From Faecalibacterium sp. UBA1762 (GTDB lineage Bacteria; Bacillota; Clostridia; Oscillospirales; Ruminococcaceae): a stretch of 21,357 bases of DNA. The notes under the pieces are model-generated. The model was not told the DNA's origin, searched no databases, and worked only from the letters and a program-made list of their open reading frames with translations. Made by a program: the position numbers and the translations under genes. Within the stretch, counting starts at the first letter, position 1. Every line of letters starts with the position of its first letter. This document shows positions 1 to 8,524 of the stretch, one piece after another. Location: assembly GCA_002314755.1 (NCBI GenBank), contig DCHC01000049.1, forward strand, positions 1 to 21,357. Reading direction: 5' to 3'.

Positions 1-860
1 CCAACGCTTTCCAGCTCGGCAAGGGTCAATGCACCGGAACGGCAGATGACCAAATCCGCTGCCGCAAGACAATCCGGCATATCCTGAATATACTCCCGGA
101 CATCCATTTTGTCACTTCCTGTAAAGCCCTTTTGCGCGCTCAACTGTGCAAAAAGCTCCACACCGTACTGACCGGTCGCATGAATATGCCGGAAATTACG
201 GTTTTGGGTGTGCCATGCGGCCAAATCAGCTATGACCTGATTGACCCGCATCGCACCCAACGAGCCGCCAAAAGACAAAATCACTGTTTGGTCCTGCGAA
301 ATACCCATTTTTTGACGTGCAGCAGCTCTGTCCGCCTGGGCAATCGCCGGACGGACCGGATTGCCGCAAACCACTGTTTTTTGCGGAGTGCCCAGCTTTT
401 GTACCGCAGCGGGCACCGCAGCAAAAACCACATTCACCAACGGAGCCAACAGCTTATTGGTCACGCCCGGAAAAGCATTCTGTTCGTGGATGGCCGTGCG
501 GATTCCCTTTTTGGCAGCTACCCGAACCACCGGTCCGCTGACATAACCGCCTGTTCCGATTACCAGCTGAGGTCGCACCCTGCGCAAAATCGCATTTGCC
601 CGTATCGGAGATACCAACAACCAAAAAAGGGCAGAGATATTACGAAAGATATTACGCGGCGTAAAGCTGCGCTGAAAACCATGGACCTCAATAGGCCAGA
701 ATGCATACCCTGCCTGACTGACCAGCCGATACTCCATTCCCTTTTTTCTACCCGCAAAAGCAATTTCCGCCTCGGGATACTTTTTTTTCAACTGTCCTGC
801 TATGGCAAGTGCCGGATTGATATGTCCAGCAGTACCGCCGGCAGCAATCAGTATCTTCAT
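1..860 (-). CDS. murG: MurG, UDP-GlcNAc:lipid I N-acetylglucosaminyltransferase (3' end outside window)
   Basis: MurG transfers GlcNAc from UDP-GlcNAc to lipid I on the inner face of the membrane, making lipid II. The open frame runs from ATG at 860 to the window edge without a stop, giving about 286 residues of a usual 350-370. The N-terminus has the glycine-rich motif GGTAGHINPA. Further on are GTGGYVSGP, HEQN, the second-domain start SFGGSLGA, and near the cut end RSGALTLAE, the UDP-GlcNAc binding region. AGAAAGGAA lies 8-9 nt before the ATG. The gene starts 27 nt after the ftsW stop, so it is the next gene of the dcw operon. The missing part is the last C-terminal helices. Family identity is certain; only completeness is unknown. 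Confidence 0.97.
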   Translation of the reverse strand, partial: MKILIAAGGTAGHINPALAIAGQLKKKYPEAEIAFAGRKKGMEYRLVSQAGYAFWPIEVHGFQRSFTPRNIFRNISALFWLLVSPIRANAILRRVRPQLVIGTGGYVSGPVVRVAAKKGIRTAIHEQNAFPGVTNKLLAPLVNVVFAAVPAAVQKLGTPQKTVVCGNPVRPAIAQADRAAARQKMGISQDQTVILSFGGSLGAMRVNQVIADLAAWHTQNRNFRHIHATGQYGVELFAQLSAQKGFTGSDKMDVREYIQDMPDCLAAADLVICRSGALTLAELESV

Positions 861-887
861 AAATTGATTCCTTTCTGTCTGCAATTT

Positions 888-2075
888 CTATGTGAGGGTT
901 GCCTGTCTGGATACCGACAGTACAATGCCCATCTCCGCCAGCAACAGCGATAGCGCTGTTCCGCCATAGCTGAAAAAAGGCAGCGTTATGCCGGTGTAAG
1001 GCACCGTGTTGGTAACCACCAAAATATTCAGCACCACCTGTATGATGACCTGTGCGACAATCCCGATTACAAGCAACGCGCCAAACCGATCCTTTGCATG
1101 CACGGCAATATATACCCCGCGAAGTAAAAACAGTGTAAACAGTGCAATAATCACCAATGCGCCGATAAAACCCAGCTCCTCGCAGATAATTGCAAAAATC
1201 GAATCGTTGTACGGCTCCGGAACATACATATACTTCTGTCTGGAATTACCCAGGCCAAGGCCTGTCCACCCACCGGAACCAATTGCCATCAAACCCTGCA
1301 GAGTCTGCATACCTTTGCCGGTTGGGTCCGCGCTGGGATCACGCCACATGGCAATTCGGTCAGAAGAAACCGGAATCAGATTCGGAAAGGCGACGACAGC
1401 CACTGCAAGCAGACCCACCAGCGCAATCACCACCAAAAAGTACCGCCAGTCCGTTCCGGCGGCAAACATCATGATTCCTGTAATAGCAATCAAAATAATA
1501 GTGCCGGAAAGATGCGGCTCCGCAAAAACCAAAACACCGACCGGAAGAAGTACCGTCAAATACGAAAGCACGCCATACCGGAACTTGTTCATCTTAAATC
1601 TATTGACCGTACCTATCCGCGCGAAAGCGATAATTAGCTCCAGCTTGGCGATCTCACTGGGCTGAAAGGTAATTAAAGCGTCCGCATTTGCCGGAATGCT
1701 GATCCAACGGTGCGCATAGTTTTTTTCCGGCATAAAGAAAACCAAAACTAATAGAACCAGCACAACAAGATAACCGATCGAAATAACATTTTTCAGCCAA
1801 TTATAGTTGATTTGTGAAAAAGCGAACATTCCTAACAGACCGAGAGCTGAAAACAACAGTTGCCTTTTTACATAATGGCTGCCGCCGGTTCCGGTGTAGT
1901 AGGAGACCGGATAGCTGACCGAATAAAGCATTACCATACCAAAGCACAAAAGCATCAGCGTGATAATCAGAAAAGGAAGATCAATACCTCCCACCGCTTT
2001 GTGGGAGAGAAACAACTTAGGCTTTTGGCCGAACAGCGTTTTCTGATTTGTATTTGCAGCCGTTTGTTCCTGCAT
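888..2075 (-). CDS. ftsW: FtsW/SpoVE-type SEDS peptidoglycan glycosyltransferase
   Basis: A SEDS-family polytopic membrane protein that polymerises lipid II into glycan strands together with a class B penicillin-binding protein, here probably the SpoVD-type PBP of the same operon. Many hydrophobic segments start near residue 25. Family landmarks are FQPSE in the central region, FAEPHLSGT, the loop VPEPYNDSIFAIICEELG and the C-terminal LPFFSYGGTAL. The frame is open from a GTG at 2087, but the ATG at 2075 is preferred because AAGGTGG sits 8 nt before it; this gives 395 residues, normal for FtsW. It lies between the mraY-like gene (59 nt upstream) and murG (27 nt downstream). FtsW (division) and SpoVE (spore cortex) cannot be told apart by sequence alone. 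murD, usually just upstream, is absent. Confidence 0.95.
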   Translation of the reverse strand: MQEQTAANTNQKTLFGQKPKLFLSHKAVGGIDLPFLIITLMLLCFGMVMLYSVSYPVSYYTGTGGSHYVKRQLLFSALGLLGMFAFSQINYNWLKNVISIGYLVVLVLLVLVFFMPEKNYAHRWISIPANADALITFQPSEIAKLELIIAFARIGTVNRFKMNKFRYGVLSYLTVLLPVGVLVFAEPHLSGTIILIAITGIMMFAAGTDWRYFLVVIALVGLLAVAVVAFPNLIPVSSDRIAMWRDPSADPTGKGMQTLQGLMAIGSGGWTGLGLGNSRQKYMYVPEPYNDSIFAIICEELGFIGALVIIALFTLFLLRGVYIAVHAKDRFGALLVIGIVAQVIIQVVLNILVVTNTVPYTGITLPFFSYGGTALSLLLAEMGIVLSVSRQATLT

Positions 2076-2134
2076 GGTACAACCCACCTTTCATGCTTAT
2101 TTTGTGCGGAAATGCGTGTTTTCATTCCGACGAA

Positions 2135-3163
2135 TCAGACTGCAAACCACACCTGTAAAACAGACAGTAACGCGCCAACGCAACCAGCGCCGCAAAAAAC
2201 TGCCGTAATAGCCGGTGCTCCCCAGCCTTTGGCTTTTAACAACTGATCAGGTGTCATCCGGCGTCGGTTGTACCACAGCCCGGTAACCAGGCCTATCAAA
2301 CCGTTTATGATCCAGGGCAGGACACAAATCAGCAGCAGCTCCGGTCTGCCGAGGTTCCATGCGATCATTACCAATGCAGCCGCCAGGAACTGCGCACCTG
2401 CACTACCGATGGCGATCCGTGCCGGGTAATAGTTCCAGAACAAAAAGCCGATACAACCACCCGCCAGGGCAGCAGCGTAAAGAGCAATAACAAATCTGCC
2501 GCCGGGCGGGTCAGTCTCCAGCATAAGCATCCCGATAATCAAAAAAGCAAATGCCGCGACAAAACCGCCGCCTGCGGTCACGCCATCTGTTTCGGCGCAG
2601 CTTGCCGCAGAGCGTGAAATGCATACAATCGCCGCCATGCTGGCAGGCCAGTACCAAATGCCCAAATCTACCCAACGGTTTGCCAAATGTACCAGGGTTG
2701 AGGTGTTACCTGAAAAATATAAGACAACAAGCATTGCCGCTGCACATACTGATTGCAGCGCGAGCCGGGTAAGCGGTCGTATTTCTTTACCGTTCTGCCG
2801 AAAAATGCGCAGACAATCCTCTGCCATGCCAACCAGACCCAAGGGAAGAGATCCGCCTATCAGCAGTGCCGACCGGGTCCAACCCTCCGCGTATCCGTTT
2901 TCCGCCAGAGAAGGGGCCGCCAAAGACCATGCGAAAACCACCGCCGCACAGCACCCGATCCACAAAACGCCGCCACCCAACGCCGGAATATCCTTTACTG
3001 TCCGGGGCGCAATATCCTCTGTCGGATGAAGTTGTTCCTGCTGTGCCACAAAGCTGCGGTGCGCCCGCTGCATCCGAAGAAGCAGCGGCATAACAACCAA
3101 CCCCAGCAACGCAGAAAAAAGCATTCCCATTGCAGCGGCACTGATGGTCACAGTCTTCAGCAT
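2135..3163 (-). CDS. MraY-family membrane protein, degenerate catalytic motifs (probable pseudoenzyme)
   Basis: It sits where mraY belongs, between murF and ftsW, and has MraY size (342 aa) and a polytopic topology. MraY makes lipid I from UDP-MurNAc-pentapeptide and undecaprenyl phosphate. Alignable landmarks persist: PALGGG (61-65 region, for TMGG), GMAEDCLRI (112-120, for the aspartate pair), ETDGVTAGG (191-199, for NLTDGLDG), a stretch N244-YYPARIAIG-S253 (for NxxPAxVFMGDTG) and KGW (312-314). The first catalytic Asp is Glu115, the second Asp of the DG..DG motif is Thr, the invariant Asp of GDTGS is Ser253, and the HHH motif aligns with Asp-Gln-Leu. The frame is intact, with no stops or frameshift. 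The ATG overlaps the murF stop by 7 nt, with GGTGGA just upstream, suggesting coupled translation. If MraY activity is absent, an active copy must lie elsewhere. Family assignment is good; loss of activity is inferred from residues recalled for MraY. Confidence 0.8.
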   Translation of the reverse strand: MLKTVTISAAAMGMLFSALLGLVVMPLLLRMQRAHRSFVAQQEQLHPTEDIAPRTVKDIPALGGGVLWIGCCAAVVFAWSLAAPSLAENGYAEGWTRSALLIGGSLPLGLVGMAEDCLRIFRQNGKEIRPLTRLALQSVCAAAMLVVLYFSGNTSTLVHLANRWVDLGIWYWPASMAAIVCISRSAASCAETDGVTAGGGFVAAFAFLIIGMLMLETDPPGGRFVIALYAAALAGGCIGFLFWNYYPARIAIGSAGAQFLAAALVMIAWNLGRPELLLICVLPWIINGLIGLVTGLWYNRRRMTPDQLLKAKGWGAPAITAVFCGAGCVGALLSVLQVWFAV

Positions 3164-4560
3164 GATTCCACCGTCTTTCCCTCATATATTCCGGGCAAAA
3201 GCTGCTCCAGTGCCATACTGTGACTACCCTTCAGCAGCAAATAATCTCCGTTTTGCAGATTGTTATGCAGCCATTCGGCTATCTGTTCCTGCGTGTCAAA
3301 ATGCTTTGCAAACGCAATTCCTCTCTGCCGGGCTGCCTCGTCCGTTGCCTTTGTCAGTTTTCCGTAGGTCAACAGACAATCTGCGCCACATTCCGCCGCA
3401 AGGACACCTATCTCCCGATGAGCCTGCTCACTGATTGTGCCCAGCTCCAACATATCGGCCAGCAGTGCGATTTTTCTACCGGGCACCGCCATATTCTGCA
3501 GGGTATGCAACGCAGCTCTCATACTGTCCGGGTTTGCGTTATAACAGTCTTCCATAACCATTATGCCGTCCGCCTTTACCAGATGCTGCCGATGACCAAC
3601 GGTTTTGTAGTTTGCCAGTGCAGCAGCAACTGCAGCCGGTTGCAGCTGCAGTCGGGTTGCCAATGTATAGGCTGCCAAAGCGTTATAGATATTGTGCAAG
3701 CCGATGGTCGGGATGAAAACCTCAGTTTCTCCGTATTCCGTGTCCTTGACGGTAAAACACTGACCGCCCTTTACCTGCCGGATGCCGCAAGCTCGAACAG
3801 GACATTCGCCGTTTTCAATGCCATAGGCAACCCGCCGGATATCCGCCCGTACCGGGGCGCTTTTCAGCAGATCGTCATCACCGTTTATCACCAGCAGACC
3901 GCCCTCCGGCAGACCTTCACATATTTCCATCTTTGCTTTTAATATATTGCTCCTGCTGCCCAGCTGCTCCAAGTGAGAAACCCCAATGCAGGTTATCACT
4001 GCGACCGCAGGTCTGGCCGCATGGGTCAGTTTGGCAATCTCACCCAACCCCTGCATTCCCATTTCAACCACTGCGTACCTGGTTTCCCGGGTAATCCGCA
4101 TCAGGGTGTTGGGCATCCCTATTTCGTTATTCTGGTTGCCCTGGGTTTTTACTGTTGAGCCAAATGTTTCCAAAACACCGGCAATGAATTCCTTGGTGGT
4201 GGTCTTGCCGACCGAACCGGTAACCCCCACAAGACACGGGTCATACTGTGCCCTGTAATTTCCGCCTAAGGCGATCATGGCATCCAAAATATCCGGTACC
4301 TGAATATACTGTTGCGGCGAAAGGCCGGGAACCTGATCCACCGGTCGCTGCCCCATCACCAGCACTGCACCTTTTTCTATGGCTTTCGCGGCATAAAGAT
4401 GCCCGTCACTACGCTCTCCGCAGATTGCGACAAACAAATTGCCCGGACGCACCTCACGGGAATCTGTCTCCACACCGGTAAGACGGATCTGAGCCAATTT
4501 TTCCGTCCGGTCTGGCGGGGCAATTCCCTTTAACAAGAGGGCTGCGGATATCTGCTCCAT
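3157..4560 (-). CDS. murF: MurF, UDP-MurNAc-tripeptide:D-Ala-D-Ala ligase
   Basis: Cytoplasmic ATP-dependent Mur ligase that adds D-alanyl-D-alanine to UDP-MurNAc-tripeptide, the last soluble step before lipid I. It is 467 aa, normal for MurF. The N-terminal substrate domain is followed by the ATP loop GVTGSVGKTTTKE (112-124), then the MurF signature GNQNNEIGMP (141-150), and DCYNANPDSM in the C-terminal half, whose NANPDS is typical of MurF rather than MurE or MurC. The start is ATG at 4560, with AGAAAGGAAC 7-8 nt before it. A SigA-type promoter lies 37-65 nt upstream in the gap after murE, so murF and the genes below it can be transcribed apart from mraZ-murE. The gene ends in a 7-nt overlap with the mraY-like gene. 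Confidence 0.97.
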   Translation of the reverse strand: MEQISAALLLKGIAPPDRTEKLAQIRLTGVETDSREVRPGNLFVAICGERSDGHLYAAKAIEKGAVLVMGQRPVDQVPGLSPQQYIQVPDILDAMIALGGNYRAQYDPCLVGVTGSVGKTTTKEFIAGVLETFGSTVKTQGNQNNEIGMPNTLMRITRETRYAVVEMGMQGLGEIAKLTHAARPAVAVITCIGVSHLEQLGSRSNILKAKMEICEGLPEGGLLVINGDDDLLKSAPVRADIRRVAYGIENGECPVRACGIRQVKGGQCFTVKDTEYGETEVFIPTIGLHNIYNALAAYTLATRLQLQPAAVAAALANYKTVGHRQHLVKADGIMVMEDCYNANPDSMRAALHTLQNMAVPGRKIALLADMLELGTISEQAHREIGVLAAECGADCLLTYGKLTKATDEAARQRGIAFAKHFDTQEQIAEWLHNNLQNGDYLLLKGSHSMALEQLLPGIYEGKTVESC

Positions 4561-4596
4561 TTTCTAACCGTTCCTTTCTCGTGGGACTTTTATTTT

Positions 4597-4625
4597 ATTA
4601 TGACACTTTTTCTTTATTCCGTCAA
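4597..4625 (-). promoter_or_regulatory. Internal SigA-type promoter upstream of murF
   Basis: On the minus strand, a -35 box TTGACG (4625-4620) and a -10 box CATAAT (4602-4597) are separated by exactly 17 nt. Each differs from consensus at one base. A TG lies one base upstream of the -10 box, which makes an extended -10. It sits in the 105-nt gap between murE and murF, about 37 nt above the murF start, and points at murF. Seen directly in the sequence; activity is inferred. Confidence 0.8.
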
Positions 4626-4665
4626 CTGAAGATGCAGAAGAAAATCATGGATGATGAACCAGTTG

Positions 4666-6150
4666 TTACTCTTTTGCCGAGCCATCTTCGCAGGCATGCT
4701 TTACCGGATTCCTTTGTTCCAGCCATTCCCGGACAATTCTATGTTCATCCAGATATACCGTCACGCCGTCTATCACCTGATAATCCTCGTGACCTTTGCC
4801 GCACAGTACCAGGACATCCCCCGGCTGCAGCTGCTCCAAAGCAAAAGCCACGGCCGATCTGCGCTCCAGCTTAACAAAGTACGGTACACCGGATTGCCGG
4901 ATCATCGGCTCAATTTCCGCAATAATGCTTTCGGGGTCTTCCTTGCGGGGATTGTCCGATGTCAGCACCAACAAATCGGCATAATCCGAAGCAGCCCTGG
5001 CCATCTGAGGCCGTTTGGCTGCATCCCGCTGTCCGGCGCAGCCGAAAAGTACCACCAGTCGTTTTTGCACAAAGGGACGCACGCCGGAGAGAATTTTACG
5101 AATACTGTCCCCGGTATGGGCGAAATCACAGATTACGGTAAAATCGCCGTCATAAAGGACCTCACTTCTGCCCCGTACACCGCAGCTGTTCTCCAGCGCG
5201 GTAGTCACTCGGTTACCCGAAACACCCATCCGCAAGGCGGTGATTGCTGCAGCCATGGCATTGGAAACAGAAAATGCGCCCGGCATGGGAAAACGGATGT
5301 GATTGACAGAGTTGCGGCCAACCATGGTAAAAGCTACGCCTCCGCTGGCAAGAAGGGTATTTCTTGCCGTGTAATCCGCACTCTGATTCTCCAAAGAAAA
5401 GGAGACACACTTTTTATCCGGGTAAAGCAGGGGTAATCTGCATGCCCATTGGTCATCTTTATTGTAGATAACGGTTTCACAGGCTTGAAACAGGGTCGCT
5501 TTTGCAGCGAAATACTGTTCCATCGTACCGTGATAATCCAGATGATCCTGTGTCAGGTTGGTGAATACACCCACCTCAAACCGTAACCCGTAAAGGCGCA
5601 ACTGATCCAGTGCCTGGCTGGATGCTTCCATAATGCAGCAATCGCACCCGGCACCTGCCATTTTAGCAAGCAGCATTTCCAGATCCCATGCCTCGGGTGT
5701 GGTGTATTTTGCCGGTAGCTCCACATCATCGACCATCGTGTGTATCGTCCCGATCAAACCGCAGCGATGTCCGTCCGCCTCCAGCAGCTGCTTGATGACA
5801 GTGGTCACCGTTGTCTTACCGTTGGTGCCGGTCACGGCAATCAATCGCAGCTTGCGGCTAGGATGATCAAAAAAGGCGCTGCACAACTGGGCATAGACCG
5901 CCCTCCCGTTTTCCACGCAGACCTCCTGTGCAAGACCCAGCCTGTGCTCGGTCACCACCATAGCAGCACCCTTATCTAAAGCTGTCTGGGCGTATTGATG
6001 TCCATCAAAGGAACGGCCAACCGTACAGACAAACACGCTGCCCGGCTGAACACGGCGGGAGTCATTTGTCACTGCCGTAATCTCCAGCTGTGGCAAATTA
6101 CCTGTGTAAGAAATATCTGCAAACAATCTGGTAGAGAACAACCGTCTCAC
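4666..6150 (-). CDS. murE: MurE, UDP-MurNAc-dipeptide:meso-diaminopimelate ligase
   Basis: Cytoplasmic Mur ligase adding the third peptide residue to UDP-MurNAc-L-Ala-D-Glu. The ATP loop VTGTNGKTTVTTV is at 106-118, with TPEAWDLE, FTNLTQDHLDYHGTME and FGCAGQRDAAKRP further on. DNPRKEDP at 399-406 contains the DNPR motif, which in this family marks meso-diaminopimelate specificity; lysine-adding enzymes carry a different residue in place of the Arg. The C-terminal GKGHEDYQ is typical. The frame opens at GTG 6150 (494 aa), but AAGGAAGGTGA overlaps that codon. A TTG at 6141 (codon 4) lies 5 nt after this strong ribosome binding site and may be the true start. It follows the PBP gene by 16 nt. 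Confidence 0.97.
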   Translation of the reverse strand: MRRLFSTRLFADISYTGNLPQLEITAVTNDSRRVQPGSVFVCTVGRSFDGHQYAQTALDKGAAMVVTEHRLGLAQEVCVENGRAVYAQLCSAFFDHPSRKLRLIAVTGTNGKTTVTTVIKQLLEADGHRCGLIGTIHTMVDDVELPAKYTTPEAWDLEMLLAKMAGAGCDCCIMEASSQALDQLRLYGLRFEVGVFTNLTQDHLDYHGTMEQYFAAKATLFQACETVIYNKDDQWACRLPLLYPDKKCVSFSLENQSADYTARNTLLASGGVAFTMVGRNSVNHIRFPMPGAFSVSNAMAAAITALRMGVSGNRVTTALENSCGVRGRSEVLYDGDFTVICDFAHTGDSIRKILSGVRPFVQKRLVVLFGCAGQRDAAKRPQMARAASDYADLLVLTSDNPRKEDPESIIAEIEPMIRQSGVPYFVKLERRSAVAFALEQLQPGDVLVLCGKGHEDYQVIDGVTVYLDEHRIVREWLEQRNPVKHACEDGSAKE

Positions 6151-6166
6151 CTTCCTTTTTTACCGT

Positions 6167-8452
6167 TTAGTCAACCAGTGAATTATCTGTAAAGTTTACC
6201 GTAACGGGGGTCCCAACCGGTACCTGCATGCCCGCTTCTATGCTTTGCTGATCCGCGACAATGCTCGTTCCGCTCAGGTGTGAGCCGGTACGGCGAAAGT
6301 TTAAACCGGCAGAAGAAAGCATCTTTTCCACCATATCGGCATTATAGCCAATCAGAATAGGTACCGATACCAGATTTGTGGTGCTCTGATCCTCAACCGT
6401 ATACAAAACCACCTTGGATCCTGGTCGTAATGCAGTACCCGCGCTGGGGAACTGGGCGACCACATAGTCACCGTCGCCTACCACCGTGGCTGAAAGCTCT
6501 TTCTTTTGCAGTGTCACGCGAGCATCGGTGATCGGCTGATTCAGGCAACTGGGGGTGTTCACATCTATCTCCGCCAACTCCGATTCGCTGTAGGATGCCT
6601 GTATACCCAGATAAGGCAGGGTGTCTGTGATCACACTGCCCACAATAGGCCCTGCCAAAGGCCCGCCATAGTACGTATAGCTATCCGGCTCATCTAACGC
6701 GATCAGCACAACAATTTCTGGATCATCCGCCGGGGCAACGCCAACAAAGGATGCGATATAGACCTCTTGCTCCCCTTCCGCCTGCTTTTTATCCAGTTTT
6801 TGACTGGTACCGGATTTACCGCCTACACGATAACCGGGCGCGCTGGCAACACTACCGTTTCCGTCCTCCACATTTTCTGCCAAAATGCGGCAGATCTCCG
6901 CAGATACCTCTTCACTGATGACCTGACGCTTGGCGTCTGTAGAAATATTTTGGACAATCTCACCGTCCTGGTTGATAATCTGGCTGACCAGATGGGGCTG
7001 CACCAAATATCCGCCGTTTACAGCAGTCGCAACTGCAGTTGCCATCTGAATGGGTGTGATTTTGTTACTCTGTCCAAAGGCGCAGCTGGCAAGCTCTACC
7101 TGCCCCATTGTGGAGGCATTGTAGGTGATACTGTTTGCCTCACCGGGAAGATCTATGCCGGTTTTCTCCATCAAGCCAAAAGCAGAAACATAGTCACAAA
7201 ACCGCTGAATACCCATGCTTTGCCCGATTTGGATAAAGCTGGGGTTGCAGGATTCTATCAGTGCCTTACTAAAGCTGAGGATCCCGTGACCGGAGGTATG
7301 AGAGCAGTGCAGGGTAACCCCCTCCACCTGAATATAACCCGGGCAGTTATAGCTGTTATTCAGCGTAGCAGCGCCACAGTCCAACGCCGAGGCCGCCGTT
7401 ATTATTTTAAAAACCGAACCTGGCTCATACAGATCTGAAACAACCTTGTTTCGCCATTGCGCCTCCCGGGCGTCGATCAAGGCATTGGTGCGCTCTTCGC
7501 CGGACAAAGCCTCTACTGCCGCGGAATCCTGCGCATCGACCAATGTGTACGGATCGTTCAAATCAAAATCCGGGATCGTTGCCATCGCCAAAATTGCTCC
7601 GGTTTTTACATTCATTACAATTCCGAAGCCTTTTTCCCGGACATTATGGTAGGCCACCTGCTTTTCCAACGCCTTTTCCAGATAGTTCTGTATAACCTCA
7701 TCCAGTGTCAGCACCAGGGAATAACCTGCCTGAGCAGGATATGCAGTCTCATATTCATACTCCATATCCTCACCCCAACCGTCTTTCGCAGTCAAGGTGC
7801 GGCCGTCCACTCCACTCAGCTCTTCATCATAGTATAGCTCCAACCCCGTCAAGCCCTGATTGTCGTCTCCAACAAAGCCAATGATTGAGGAGGCAAACGA
7901 ACCGTAGGGGTAATACCGCTTGGAGGACTGCTCATAGTCGACAACATTCAGCTTCTCCTTTGCCATCAGCTCACGGATAGCATCGGCCTCATCCTTGGTA
8001 ACCCGTTTTACCACCTTATAATAACCGTTATCCTTATCTGAAAGCTTCTCAGTCACCTCTGCAACATCCAGCTCCGGAAACACCGAACACAGTGCATCCG
8101 CCGTATTCTTTATGTTCTTCTGCGTTTTCTCCGGGTCATTCTCGTCATACAGGGCCGAGGGCGCTACCACAACATCCCATACCGTAGCACTGGAAGCCAA
8201 CACCTTCATACTGCGATCGTATATGGTTCCCCGGTCCGCCGGTATTTCGGTATCCCGCAGCTGTTGGTGAACCACCTTGCGGGTATACTCTTCATATTGG
8301 TCAATTTGCAGGTACCATAAACGGGCAACGATTAAAATGAGGATCGCAGCAAAAGCCCCCGCTATCCAAAGAATACGAACACGCACCGTGGACAATTCCT
8401 CCCCGGTGCGCAGCATATTCTTTGCGTTGTTCTCTTTATTTTTCTTTTTCAT
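6167..8452 (-). CDS. SpoVD/PBP2-type class B penicillin-binding protein (transpeptidase with PASTA domains)
   Basis: Membrane-anchored D,D-transpeptidase that cross-links peptidoglycan, expected to work with FtsW and FtsL. ATG at 8452 is preferred (761 aa). The frame extends to 8497, but that ATG has no ribosome binding site and adds 15 unusual residues. A short basic N-terminus (KKKNKEN) precedes one membrane segment at about 28-47. A dimerisation domain begins at IPADRGTIYDR. The active-site motifs are SVFK (Ser346, Lys349), SCN (401-403) and KSG (546-548). The C-terminal 110 residues look like two PASTA-type modules, which bind peptidoglycan or muropeptides in related proteins. This is the only class B PBP in the cluster, so vegetative PBP2B and sporulation SpoVD roles cannot be separated; I leave the symbol empty for that reason. 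Confidence 0.92.
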   Translation of the reverse strand: MKKKNKENNAKNMLRTGEELSTVRVRILWIAGAFAAILILIVARLWYLQIDQYEEYTRKVVHQQLRDTEIPADRGTIYDRSMKVLASSATVWDVVVAPSALYDENDPEKTQKNIKNTADALCSVFPELDVAEVTEKLSDKDNGYYKVVKRVTKDEADAIRELMAKEKLNVVDYEQSSKRYYPYGSFASSIIGFVGDDNQGLTGLELYYDEELSGVDGRTLTAKDGWGEDMEYEYETAYPAQAGYSLVLTLDEVIQNYLEKALEKQVAYHNVREKGFGIVMNVKTGAILAMATIPDFDLNDPYTLVDAQDSAAVEALSGEERTNALIDAREAQWRNKVVSDLYEPGSVFKIITAASALDCGAATLNNSYNCPGYIQVEGVTLHCSHTSGHGILSFSKALIESCNPSFIQIGQSMGIQRFCDYVSAFGLMEKTGIDLPGEANSITYNASTMGQVELASCAFGQSNKITPIQMATAVATAVNGGYLVQPHLVSQIINQDGEIVQNISTDAKRQVISEEVSAEICRILAENVEDGNGSVASAPGYRVGGKSGTSQKLDKKQAEGEQEVYIASFVGVAPADDPEIVVLIALDEPDSYTYYGGPLAGPIVGSVITDTLPYLGIQASYSESELAEIDVNTPSCLNQPITDARVTLQKKELSATVVGDGDYVVAQFPSAGTALRPGSKVVLYTVEDQSTTNLVSVPILIGYNADMVEKMLSSAGLNFRRTGSHLSGTSIVADQQSIEAGMQVPVGTPVTVNFTDNSLVD

Positions 8453-8524
8453 AGCCTGCCTATCACCGTATTCCAAACCTTGTGATATGCACAACATGTT
8501 GTGCGTATGTACATCATTATGCTG

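Noticed and set aside
132..953. Plus-strand frame of 273 codons at the left end
   Set aside because: It lies opposite the clearly recognisable murG and the ftsW end.
2135..3163. Frameshifted or decaying mraY pseudogene
   Set aside because: The frame is uninterrupted with sensible membrane segments and a coupled start. Changes are spread evenly and not confined downstream of one point, as a frameshift would cause.
4651..5436. Plus-strand open frame opposite murE
   Set aside because: The murE gene on the other strand has all its family motifs; this frame has none.
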